DNA of 27,680 bases from an uncultured Prevotella sp. (lineage in GTDB: Bacteria; Bacteroidota; Bacteroidia; Bacteroidales; Bacteroidaceae): NCBI GenBank assembly GCA_900543155.1, contig UQQN01000025.1, positions 1 to 27,680 on the forward strand, written 5' to 3'. This document shows, piece by piece, positions 1 through 7,290 of this stretch (position 1 is the stretch's first letter; the number at the start of each line of letters is the position of its first letter). The position numbers and the translations under genes were made by a program. Under the pieces are notes generated by a model, which was not told the DNA's origin, searched no databases, and saw nothing but the letters and a program-made list of their open reading frames with translations.

Positions 1-254
1 ACTGAGACTATACGCATTGCATGACTGTCGTATCACTCGAAATGTCGGATGAACCGAAAAAAATCATGGATTTTGAACACCCTACCTAACGGGGTGAGGC
101 TGGCGCGTGAGATATTAATCTTACTCAAATAATCAGACACTGTTTTTTACTGGTGTTCCCTTTTTTTAAAGGGGAAATATGGATTGCTGAAATCTTATTT
201 CTTACCTCTCAAGTTAATGTTTACACTTGTTAACTCAGAATTAAGAAAAATTTC

Positions 255-314
255 AAATGACTAAATGACCGCTAATGTGTTGATTATCAATATATTAGCG
301 GTCATTAGTCATTT
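255..314. repeat. Long hairpin, 21-22 nt arms
   Basis: The arms 255-276 and 294-314 are complementary apart from one bulged A, with a 17-nt loop. The arms contain the core ATGACCGCTAAT and its complement. There is no T-tract directly after the stem, so a classical terminator is not obvious. It could be a small palindromic repeat or an RNA-processing stem. I cannot assign it to a family. Confidence 0.55.
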
Positions 315-381
315 GTCATTTTCGCTATTACCTTAATTTTGTTGCATTTGCCCCGTGTTTATGGGGTGACACATTCAAATT

Positions 382-420
382 AAAAAAAAACTGCAAGCAA
401 CACTTGCGCATTGCTTGCAG
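382..420 (-). terminator. Intrinsic terminator after the C1 peptidase gene
   Basis: On the minus strand a perfect 10-bp stem (CTGCAAGCAA with its complement, 391-400 and 411-420, 10-nt loop) is followed at once by nine T residues (382-390). It lies about 30 nt after the stop codon of the C1 peptidase gene, as expected for its rho-independent terminator. Confidence 0.85.
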
Positions 421-451
421 TATATTTAAAATTTCAAGAAATGTTCTTTGA

Positions 452-1657
452 TTACAAACCGAGCTTCTTAGCGATGTCGGCGGGGATAGCCTTCTTGTTG
501 ATAAGAATGTTCATGGTCTTGTAAGCAACATAAGCTTTCGAAGCATAGAACATACCCTTGTATTTGCCATATTCACCCCATGAGTTCTTTACCATGAAGT
601 ATTCGCGACCGTTGTTGTCCTTGGCAAGACCATAGATAACCATGCCGTGGTCGTCGGTAGTTTCCCAGTTATCGTAAGCTTGCTGACGGAGTTCTTGGGT
701 GATGGTCAACTCATCGTTTGAGGGAACTTGTGCACCTGTTTCGATGGTACCACCCCAACGGGCTGCGTCAGAACCTGTGAGGTCGCGCACTTTGAGGTTT
801 TTGGGAACGTAAGCGTAGTCGTTACCATTGCGACGGCCAAAGTAGTCTTCAGTAACATCGGCACCCCAAGCAAAAGTGTAGCCATTTTTTACGGCGCTAT
901 CCATTACGCGCATAAACTCGTCGAGAGGCAAGTTGTAGCTTTCTGCCCAACGCCAGTTGTCCTGAATTTCGAGGATGAACTTAGAGTAGAAGGGGTGGTG
1001 TGTGTAAGAAGTGAGCGAAACGTAGTCGTCCATGTTTAAGCCGAGGTAGTCGGTAACATATTTCTGCGGAGTGTAGGTTTTGCCGTCAGCAGCCTTTACT
1101 TCTTTGGGGAGTTCGCCAAAATAGCCTTTGTAGATGTCGGAGAGAGCATTCTTCCAGGAAAGAGAAATCTTGTTGAGTTTGCCCTTTGCAATAGCACCTA
1201 CGTATGCCGAAGTGGTGGCATCGAGTTGGTTGAAGTTGAAGAGGCTGTCGCCATAGAGTGTGCCTGGAGCAGGCATGGCTGTTTGGGGAACCATACCGTA
1301 GTGCTTCATGCAGTAAACGGCATCGTAGAATGAACCACCCTGTGAGAAGCTTACGTCACCATGTGTGCGAACTGCCTTGTCTGCACGGTCCATGTAGGTG
1401 TTGTAAACGAGGAATGACTCGCAAAGATCTTGTTCGCCCTTTCCCATGCGGAGCAATTCAGCTTCGAAGAAGCCTAATGAAGAGTACGCCCAGCAAGTAC
1501 CACTTTGGTTTTGGTCCTTGATAGAGGTGATGGGGTTAGCTTTTACGGTTGTAAAGGTAATACCTTCTTTCTTTGCCACAGGCGCTTTTTTGCGCGCTGC
1601 AAGGCTTCCCGGCAGCATAAACAAGATAGCTGCAGCAATGAGGAGAGTCTTTTTCAT
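452..1657 (-). CDS. Exported C1-family (papain-fold, PepC/bleomycin-hydrolase-like) cysteine peptidase
   Basis: The 401-residue protein starts with a signal peptide (about residues 1-21, hydrophobic core AAAILFMLPG, cleavage near LAA). The catalytic triad of clan CA, family C1, is visible: Cys55 in SGTCWAYS with the oxyanion Gln49, His337 in DDHGMV, and Asn358 in KNSWGEYG. The long insert between Cys and His and the overall length match the aminopeptidase C / bleomycin-hydrolase-like group of Bacteroidetes rather than short papains. Unlike classical cytosolic PepC it is exported, so a role in periplasmic or surface peptide breakdown is inferred. It has its own terminator (382-420) and seems to be monocistronic. 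No TAnnTTTG promoter was found upstream. Confidence 0.9.
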   Translation of the reverse strand: MKKTLLIAAAILFMLPGSLAARKKAPVAKKEGITFTTVKANPITSIKDQNQSGTCWAYSSLGFFEAELLRMGKGEQDLCESFLVYNTYMDRADKAVRTHGDVSFSQGGSFYDAVYCMKHYGMVPQTAMPAPGTLYGDSLFNFNQLDATTSAYVGAIAKGKLNKISLSWKNALSDIYKGYFGELPKEVKAADGKTYTPQKYVTDYLGLNMDDYVSLTSYTHHPFYSKFILEIQDNWRWAESYNLPLDEFMRVMDSAVKNGYTFAWGADVTEDYFGRRNGNDYAYVPKNLKVRDLTGSDAARWGGTIETGAQVPSNDELTITQELRQQAYDNWETTDDHGMVIYGLAKDNNGREYFMVKNSWGEYGKYKGMFYASKAYVAYKTMNILINKKAIPADIAKKLGL

Positions 1658-1762
1658 TGTAAATGTTTGTAGTGTTTATTTGTTGTTAAAAATTTTTCTG
1701 AGTTTTGGGTAGCACCTATATGGGGTAAAAGCATTCAATGTTGGAAGAGATATAAAGCTTTT

Positions 1763-1851
1763 GCCCTTACAGGGCGTCAATGCTATGGCAATTCGTAACC
1801 CAGGGTGTCGCTTCGCTTGCCCTAGGCTAGGCGCTGTTGCCCTTTCAGGGC
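1763..1851. repeat. Intergenic repeat with two GCCCTTWCAGGGC hairpins
   Basis: Two near-identical mini-palindromes, GCCCTTACAGGGC (1763-1775) and GCCCTTTCAGGGC (1839-1851), flank a central imperfect stem formed by CCCAGGG and CCCTAGG around a CTTCGC-rich loop. The layout resembles the short palindromic repeats scattered between Bacteroidales genes. It lies between the C1 peptidase and aminopeptidase P genes, both read on the minus strand. No open frame is present. Confidence 0.6.
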
Positions 1852-1902
1852 GTGCAAACCGAAATGCACGATAAGCTCGTCTTGACTAAATCCGAACTTG
1901 AA

Positions 1903-3324
1903 TTAGTAAATGATGGGCGATTCGTCTTTATGCGCTTCAATAAAGGCTTCCACATCAGCGGTGTGATAAGGAATAATATCCTTGCCTAAGAATCGGCATC
2001 CGTTGGGAGTGATAAGCACATCGTCTTCAATGCGTATGCCACCAAAGTCGCGATATTCGTTAATCTTGTCGAAGTTAAGAAATGCGGCATTCGTGCCATT
2101 CTTTTGCCAATCGTCAATTAGGTCGGGGATGAAGTAGATGCCTGGTTCGTCGGTTACCACATGTCCCACTTCGAGGCGACGACCAAAACGCAAGGCATTG
2201 GTGCCAAACTGTGTAGAAGGACGTGTTTCTTCGTCAAAACCTACGTAGGTTTGTCCTAAACCTTCCATGTCGTGAACGTCCATGCCCATCATGTGTCCAA
2301 GGCCATGAGGCAAGAATAAGGCATGAGCCCCTGCGCGTACAGCCTCTTCGGTGTCGCCCTTCATCAAACCGAGTTCTTTTAGGCGGTTTGTCATCAAGGT
2401 GCATACATCCATGTGCACATCCCACCAACGTACACCAGGACGTGCATGTGTCAGTGCCAAGTCGTGGCAGTCTGCTACAATGTCGTAAATTTCTTTTTGC
2501 TTCGTAGTATACTTGCCGCTGATAGGTGTGGTGCGGGTATGGTCGGAACAATAGTTTTCGTTTGTTTCGGCACCTGCATCTACCAAAAGCAGTCTGCCTG
2601 CTTCGAGCTGACGGGGTGAGGGGTAGCCGTGTAAAATTTCGCCATGCATGCTCACAATGCTTGGGAAAGAAACTTGTGCACCATAGCTATTGGCAATGCC
2701 ATCGAGCACACCGCCAATGTATTGTTCGGTTACACCAGCTCGTGCCAAACGCATGGCAGTGGTGTGCATTTTATAGCCAATGACCGAGGCACGTTCAAGC
2801 TCCTCAATTTCCTCTTGGCTCTTTATAGAACGCAGTGCTACCACTGCTTTGATAAGGCTGAGCGAGGCTTTGGCACGTTGTTCGGAAGGATGGATGCCTA
2901 AGAGGTCCATCAGTTGAATCATTGTGTCGTGGCGATAGGGTGGGAGGTAGTGAATAGTGCGACCAGCCTCTTTTGCCTTGCTCACAATATCAGCCAAGTG
3001 GCTCATTGGGGCAGAGGCTTCGGTGCCACACTCTTCAGCCATTTCAGCAACCGAGGTGACTGAACCGTACCACACAATATCTTCAATGTCAATATCATTG
3101 CCCACCAAAATTTCGTTGCCTGAATCGGCATCAATCACTCCTACAAGGCCATCGCGGTGCTGACCAAAGAAGTAGAGAAACGCACTGTCTTGGCGAAATT
3201 TATAAACGTTTGAGGGGTAGTTATTAGGGCTGTCGTTATTGCCAAATAGCAGAATCAGTCCACTGCCAACCAACTCACGCAGCTTGCGGCGGCGTTCTAC
3301 ATAGGTTTCTTTTGAAAATAACAT
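1903..3324 (-). CDS. pepP: Xaa-Pro aminopeptidase (aminopeptidase P, M24B)
   Basis: The 473-residue enzyme should remove N-terminal residues preceding proline. The N-terminal creatinase-like domain (about 1-165) is followed by a pita-bread M24 domain. All five metal ligands can be placed: Asp249 (VDAGAE), Asp261 (CSDHTRT), His344 (HGLGHMMG), Glu393 (DEPGIY) and Glu433 (RIEDDV). There is no signal peptide, so it should act in the cytoplasm. The length fits the aminopeptidase P group. It probably has its own promoter: a TAAATTTTG sequence lies upstream, but it is one base longer than the TAnnTTTG consensus. The neighbouring C1 peptidase suggests a peptide-catabolism pairing, though the 245-nt repeat-bearing gap argues against one operon. 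Confidence 0.92.
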   Translation of the reverse strand: MLFSKETYVERRRKLRELVGSGLILLFGNNDSPNNYPSNVYKFRQDSAFLYFFGQHRDGLVGVIDADSGNEILVGNDIDIEDIVWYGSVTSVAEMAEECGTEASAPMSHLADIVSKAKEAGRTIHYLPPYRHDTMIQLMDLLGIHPSEQRAKASLSLIKAVVALRSIKSQEEIEELERASVIGYKMHTTAMRLARAGVTEQYIGGVLDGIANSYGAQVSFPSIVSMHGEILHGYPSPRQLEAGRLLLVDAGAETNENYCSDHTRTTPISGKYTTKQKEIYDIVADCHDLALTHARPGVRWWDVHMDVCTLMTNRLKELGLMKGDTEEAVRAGAHALFLPHGLGHMMGMDVHDMEGLGQTYVGFDEETRPSTQFGTNALRFGRRLEVGHVVTDEPGIYFIPDLIDDWQKNGTNAAFLNFDKINEYRDFGGIRIEDDVLITPNGCRFLGKDIIPYHTADVEAFIEAHKDESPIIY

Positions 3325-3474
3325 TTTAAGTGTGCTTTAAATGTTTGGGAATAGGTGCTCAATGCTTTAGTTTGTGTATTATTATGCCCCCAAAATTTAG
3401 ACATTCGAGTGCTAAATGTAGACAAAAGTGAGCTTATTCCGTATTTTTATATCTATTTTATGGGCAAAAGTACT

Positions 3475-3502
3475 GATTTTCTTTCGTATTACTGTAACTT
3501 TG
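3475..3502 (+). promoter_or_regulatory. Promoter of the patatin gene
   Basis: TAACTTTG at 3495-3502 matches the Bacteroidetes -7 consensus TAnnTTTG and lies 29 nt before the patatin start codon. A T-rich stretch (TTTTCTTTC) is in the -33 position but is not a clean TTTG. Confidence 0.6.
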
Positions 3503-3531
3503 CGCATAATAATTGCTAAACTATTCATATT

Positions 3532-4377
3532 ATGCCTATTTCTCTTCCCAAAAATACCGGACTTGTGCTCGAAGGTGGTGGTATGCGTGGTGTTTTTACG
3601 AGTGGTGTGTTAGACTATTTTATGGACAAAGGCATCACCTTTCCATATTGTGTGGGTGTGTCGGCTGGTGCGTGTAATGGACTTTCTTATTTGAGTAGAC
3701 AGCGTGGACGTGCCAAGCTGACCAATATTGATATGCTCGAAAAGTATAGGTTTATAGGTTTAAAATATCTTTGGTCGCAACATTGCATTCTCGATCGTCA
3801 GATGATTTACGATGAATTGCCTAACCGTATACTTCCGTTCGACTATGAGGCATGTTTTAAAAATCCCATGCAATATGAGATGGTTACTACCAACTGTCTT
3901 ACGGGTGCGGCATGCTATTTGAGCGAGAAGCATAGTGAAGCGCGTTTAATAAATGTGGTTAAAGCATCGTCGTCTTTGCCCTATGTGTGTCCCATTGTGT
4001 GGGTAGACCATCAGCCCATGCTCGATGGGGGAATTGCCGATTCTATACCTATTATGCGTGCCATCGAGACGGGGCACCCTTATAACGTGGTGGTGTTAAC
4101 GCGCAATAGGGGGTATCGTGAAACCTCGCGCGACATTAAAATTCCTAAATACATTTATCGCCGTTTTCCGCGTTTGCGTCTTTTGCTTAGCAAGCGTCAC
4201 GCCATTTATAATGCCCAACTCGATCTTATAGAGCGTTTAGAGGATGAGGGACGTGTGTGTGTGATCCGTCCGCAACGTCCTGTTGAAGTGGATCGTTTAG
4301 AGAGTAATGTCGACAAGCTCAATGCTCTTTATCAAGAGGGATATGAATGTGCGCGTAAGGTGATGGAAGGAAAATGA
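3532..4377 (+). CDS. Patatin-like phospholipase / acyl hydrolase
   Basis: The 281-residue protein has the patatin signature: an oxyanion-hole glycine stretch GGGMRG (15-20), the nucleophile elbow GVSAG with Ser44, and the catalytic Asp165 in DGG. There is no signal peptide, which fits the YjjU-type cytoplasmic or membrane-associated bacterial patatins of about 280-300 residues. It should hydrolyse acyl esters of phospholipids, but the natural substrate cannot be read from sequence. It is first in a possible two-gene plus-strand unit with the membrane protein 67 nt downstream. Confidence 0.9.
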   Translation: MPISLPKNTGLVLEGGGMRGVFTSGVLDYFMDKGITFPYCVGVSAGACNGLSYLSRQRGRAKLTNIDMLEKYRFIGLKYLWSQHCILDRQMIYDELPNRILPFDYEACFKNPMQYEMVTTNCLTGAACYLSEKHSEARLINVVKASSSLPYVCPIVWVDHQPMLDGGIADSIPIMRAIETGHPYNVVVLTRNRGYRETSRDIKIPKYIYRRFPRLRLLLSKRHAIYNAQLDLIERLEDEGRVCVIRPQRPVEVDRLESNVDKLNALYQEGYECARKVMEGK

Positions 4378-4444
4378 TTTTTAGGGGGCATAACTCAATC
4401 AGCTCTTTTCCATAATAATAACTCCTTTCTAAATATATAAATAA

Positions 4445-5011
4445 ATGAAAAGGTCGAATGCTAAGTTTAGCAAAATCGCATTGTTGGTAAATAGATTTTT
4501 ATATGCAATATATGATGTTTGGACTTTTTTTCTTTGGGTTATCGACTGGCTTGTAGATTGGTCGTTTGGTCGTCCTCTATATAGTATTCCATTTATAAGA
4601 AAAAAGATAAATGAGCGTGAGGGGGTTGATAATTATATTTCTCTAAGAAGAAAATGGAAAATACCTAAATCAGCATTTTGCTACAACAAACTTTCCATAT
4701 TTATATTCATACTCCCCCTATTTTTTTTCTTAAATGTTGCAACTATCATTATTGGTAACCCATTAAAATTATTATATACAAAAAATGTAGTGTGGTGTGT
4801 CGTCTTACTTATTTCAATCATCATGCTACCCTCCTTTATATTAGACGAATATTTTTTTTGGAGGAAAGATCGATACCTTACCTTCTTTTCTATTTTTAAA
4901 AAAGAACATTTAATAAAGAGAATAGCATGGGTCGTGGGAACATTTGCTATGTTGATTTTACTCTTAGTGGTAAATGTTAAACTTTTTTGCTACATTGCGG
5001 AAATCGCATAA
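4445..5011 (+). CDS. Hypothetical AT-rich membrane protein, about four helices
   Basis: The 188-residue product belongs to no family I recognise. Hydrophobic segments lie at about 11-37, 82-104, 114-136 and 160-185, with basic loops between them (IRKKINEREG, LRRKWK, FKKEHLIKR), indicating an inner-membrane protein with no extramembrane domain. The gene is visibly richer in A+T than its neighbours and has many TTT, ATA and AAA codons, so it may have been acquired recently or be weakly constrained. It follows the patatin gene by 67 nt without a visible promoter. An inverted-repeat structure begins within a few bases of its stop codon. Confidence 0.65.
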   Translation: MKRSNAKFSKIALLVNRFLYAIYDVWTFFLWVIDWLVDWSFGRPLYSIPFIRKKINEREGVDNYISLRRKWKIPKSAFCYNKLSIFIFILPLFFFLNVATIIIGNPLKLLYTKNVVWCVVLLISIIMLPSFILDEYFFWRKDRYLTFFSIFKKEHLIKRIAWVVGTFAMLILLLVVNVKLFCYIAEIA

Positions 5012-5013
5012 AT

Positions 5014-5130
5014 AGTGTTCGCTGAAAAATAGGCAGGGGGTACATAAAAAAGCCAGATATGAGAGATTGGGTAACAAACCCCTTCTAACATATCTGGCTT
5101 ATTTATTTTACGTCTGTTTCAGCAGACATT
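5014..5130. repeat. Imperfect inverted repeat (MITE- or IS-scar-like) enclosing a terminator
   Basis: The outer 14-nt arms 5014-5027 and 5117-5130 (core CGCTGAAA against TTTCAGCAG) match at 11 of 14 positions when one is reverse-complemented. They enclose a perfect 12-bp inverted repeat at 5050-5061 and 5089-5100. The whole is about 117 bp, has no coding capacity and begins three bases after the stop codon of the membrane-protein gene. It could be a miniature transposon or just a strong bidirectional terminator with chance outer pairing. Confidence 0.4.
5050..5100. terminator. Bidirectional terminator between convergent genes
   Basis: A perfect 12-bp stem (AAGCCAGATATG with its complement) surrounds a 27-nt loop that has a small inner GGG/CCC pairing. 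On the minus strand the stem runs into a T-tract and ends the six-gene envelope operon. On the plus strand it is followed by TTATTTATTTTA and would end the patatin / membrane-protein unit. Confidence 0.75.
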
Positions 5131-5203
5131 CGTTCCAAGTTTCCTGAATATTTTGGTTTACATCAAAATTTTTTGGAAAAATCAGAATTTTCAGAGCCAC
5201 TTT

Positions 5204-5923
5204 TTATTCTTTGGCTCCATTGTCAATCCAATCTTTGATGAGTTGTAAACCAGCGCGGTCGGTGGTCATGATGTTGGCGTGGTTATGCTTCCAATTATTA
5301 TCCAAACTAATAGATGTGGCTAAAGCCTCGTAGAGCACGCTGTTGTCAGCATCGCCTGGGGTGACGCGGTCTTTTCCTTCGACCTTTTGCGATGCCACGT
5401 GTAGCATGTCGGCATAGCTTGCGCCTTCGTTAAGATTGAGTGAGGCAGCCCATGCGTTGCCCGAATGACAGTGGGCACATTGTTTGTCGAAAATTTGTTG
5501 CTGAATGGTAGCATACATGCCCACATTGAGGTTGCCTGCATTGATGCGAATGGTGTCGGTGGTGGCAGGCGCATCAAGCGTGTAGTAACTCACAATGCGA
5601 CGACGCACACTGTTCACTACGCACACCTCGAGTGTGTTTACATCCTCGGGGATGCCCGAGAGCACCACACTCACATTGCCTTCAGCATCAGGCACAAGGT
5701 CTTTTTTAATTTTGGTATACGCATTGTCGGTGCTGAAGCCTGCGATAGAAAGCGAGTAGGTTTCGGGCCAAGAGTCTGCCCCTGTGATGTGTGCTTGGAC
5801 TTTTGCCACACGACCTTTTTCGGTGAGAGTAAATTCCTTTTCAGGAATACGTCCGTCGTCGCAAGCAGTGCAACATGGCAAGGCAAGTATTGCAGCACAG
5901 AGGGAATATTTTGTAAAATTCAT
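5204..5923 (-). CDS. Mono-heme c-type cytochrome lipoprotein (CxxCH)
   Basis: The 239-residue protein has a signal peptide ending in a lipobox-like CTAC (Cys21), an N-terminal beta-rich region (about 30-135) and a C-terminal cytochrome-like domain with the heme motif Cys149-A-H-Cys152-His153. The text around it (QCAHCHSG, then PGDADNSVLYEAL and LIKDWIDNGA) resembles the small cytochrome domains found near di-heme oxidoreductases. Met218 in NIMTTD could be the distal ligand. It is the last gene of the operon, 11 nt after the porin gene and upstream of the terminator at 5050-5100. An electron-transfer role beside the di-heme lipoprotein is inferred. Confidence 0.8.
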   Translation of the reverse strand: MNFTKYSLCAAILALPCCTACDDGRIPEKEFTLTEKGRVAKVQAHITGADSWPETYSLSIAGFSTDNAYTKIKKDLVPDAEGNVSVVLSGIPEDVNTLEVCVVNSVRRRIVSYYTLDAPATTDTIRINAGNLNVGMYATIQQQIFDKQCAHCHSGNAWAASLNLNEGASYADMLHVASQKVEGKDRVTPGDADNSVLYEALATSISLDNNWKHNHANIMTTDRAGLQLIKDWIDNGAKE

Positions 5924-5934
5924 GTCTCTGTTTT

Positions 5935-7239
5935 TTAGAAATAATATTGCAGTTGCACAGTGGCAGAATGCGTGGCAAGTCCAAGGTTGTCGTTGTCTCG
6001 GTCGAGTTGTGTATCGTGTCCCTTGCGACCTGTGTATTGATACATGGCTTGTAGCTTGAGGTTACAACCCTTGAAGAAGTAGTTTACACCCACGGCAGGC
6101 ATGTTCAAGAAACCGTCTTTACTGGTGCTATTACGATTCATAAAATCGTAGCGAGCAGCCAATTGTACACGGGGTGCTACAAAGTAGCCACCTTGCACGT
6201 ATCCACCCATATAGTTGTAGTGTTCATTGATTTTTTGGCGTTTGGTGAAGCCTACATTCATCCAATAGCCCTCGGCTGCAAAGTACCATCGATTGTAGAG
6301 CAAGGCAAATTCTAAGCCTACGCGTGCATCGTTAGTGCTTTCGTTTTCGCTCTCTACGTTCATTGAACCAGACACACCCACTAACATTTTGCGTTGTTTA
6401 AGCATATTGGGGTTGCCCTGTGTAGAAGGCATTGTGCCCCATGGCATGTAAGTGAGTCGACCTGCATAGAGCAGTGAGGGGATGTGCCAATCGTCGCTCA
6501 GCGTTTTGCTTGCCACGTTGACAGCAGCGCCTGTGCCGTTGAAGAGTCCTACTTCGTAGCCAAACTTATCTTTTGCCACACCATGAAGTTCTACGCCCAA
6601 ATCGAAGCCTGTAGACATGGATGGCGTGACGGCATTGAGCACGTAGGGCATGATTGTGGCAGTGGTGAGCGAGGTGGGGAGTTGTGGAAAGAGTGTTTCG
6701 CCCAATGTGGTGAGATAGGCGTGAGAGAAAGGCGTCTTGAATTTACCCACACGGAGTTGTAGGGGCTCTTTAAACTTCACATCGAACCACGCTTGTTGCA
6801 AAAGATTTCCGCCACTTTTGGCAGCGTTGATAGAGAGGTTAAAGCTGACCTTGTTAAAAGCCTTACCTGTGAAACCTAAAATGGCATTGGGGATGGCAAA
6901 GCCCGAATTTTCAACATTGTCTTGGTTGTAAGCCTTGTCGAGTCCTTCATCATCGTACCAATTAAAGTTGGCGCTGGTTTGCACTAACATATAGGGTTTG
7001 AACACAAAGTCGCCCTTGCGACTTTGAATAACGAAGCCTTTGCTTCCTGCCAACGATACTACACCATTTTCGGTGTCGAGGTCAATTTTTTCGTATTTAA
7101 TGCCTCCTTCGTTTTTGGGTGCTACGTTTTGCAGTGAATCGGTTGTTGTGGGAGTTGTGAGTGTTGTGGCATTGTCTGCCATTGCGGTATAAGAACCTGC
7201 TGCAATTAAAGCAGCGAGGGTGAGTGTATGCTTTTTCAT
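5935..7239 (-). CDS. OprO/OprP-like outer-membrane porin
   Basis: The reading frame is open to an ATG at 7278 (447 residues). I prefer the internal ATG at 7239 because it directly starts a typical signal peptide (MKKHTLTLAALIAAGSYTAMA). The rest is an alternating amphipathic beta pattern with features of the phosphate-selective porin O/P family: GFVIQSRKGDFVFKPYMLVQ near the mature N-terminus, LRVGKFKTPFS in the middle and a terminal aromatic strand ending in QLQYYF. A passive anion or solute channel is likely, and family membership does not prove phosphate specificity. It is translated in series with the di-heme gene upstream and the CxxCH lipoprotein downstream. Confidence 0.85.
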   Translation of the reverse strand: MKKHTLTLAALIAAGSYTAMADNATTLTTPTTTDSLQNVAPKNEGGIKYEKIDLDTENGVVSLAGSKGFVIQSRKGDFVFKPYMLVQTSANFNWYDDEGLDKAYNQDNVENSGFAIPNAILGFTGKAFNKVSFNLSINAAKSGGNLLQQAWFDVKFKEPLQLRVGKFKTPFSHAYLTTLGETLFPQLPTSLTTATIMPYVLNAVTPSMSTGFDLGVELHGVAKDKFGYEVGLFNGTGAAVNVASKTLSDDWHIPSLLYAGRLTYMPWGTMPSTQGNPNMLKQRKMLVGVSGSMNVESENESTNDARVGLEFALLYNRWYFAAEGYWMNVGFTKRQKINEHYNYMGGYVQGGYFVAPRVQLAARYDFMNRNSTSKDGFLNMPAVGVNYFFKGCNLKLQAMYQYTGRKGHDTQLDRDNDNLGLATHSATVQLQYYF

Positions 7240-7290
7240 TGAATGAGAATGTTTTTTGAGAAGTGAATAGGTGTTCAAAATGAATGAATC

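Larger units (their letters stand above)
1..451. other. Gene-free left edge with repeats and hairpins
   Basis: I find no credible coding region. A 27-base repeat unit (69-95) recurs with one change at 16855-16881. A weak CCC/GGG hairpin sits near 156-176. A long imperfect hairpin lies at 255-314. The terminator of the C1 peptidase gene lies at 382-420. The stretch looks like decayed repeats between two genes, one of which would lie left of the window. Confidence 0.6.

Noticed and set aside
3380..3425. Two TAGACA motifs around GAGTGCTAAAT upstream of pepP as an operator
   Set aside because: The symmetry is poor and the match is too short to separate from chance.
5465..5938. 157-codon plus-strand frame opposite the CxxCH lipoprotein gene
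   Set aside because: It is antisense to a gene with a lipobox and heme motif, is rich in Cys and His without any domain pattern, and lacks a promoter.
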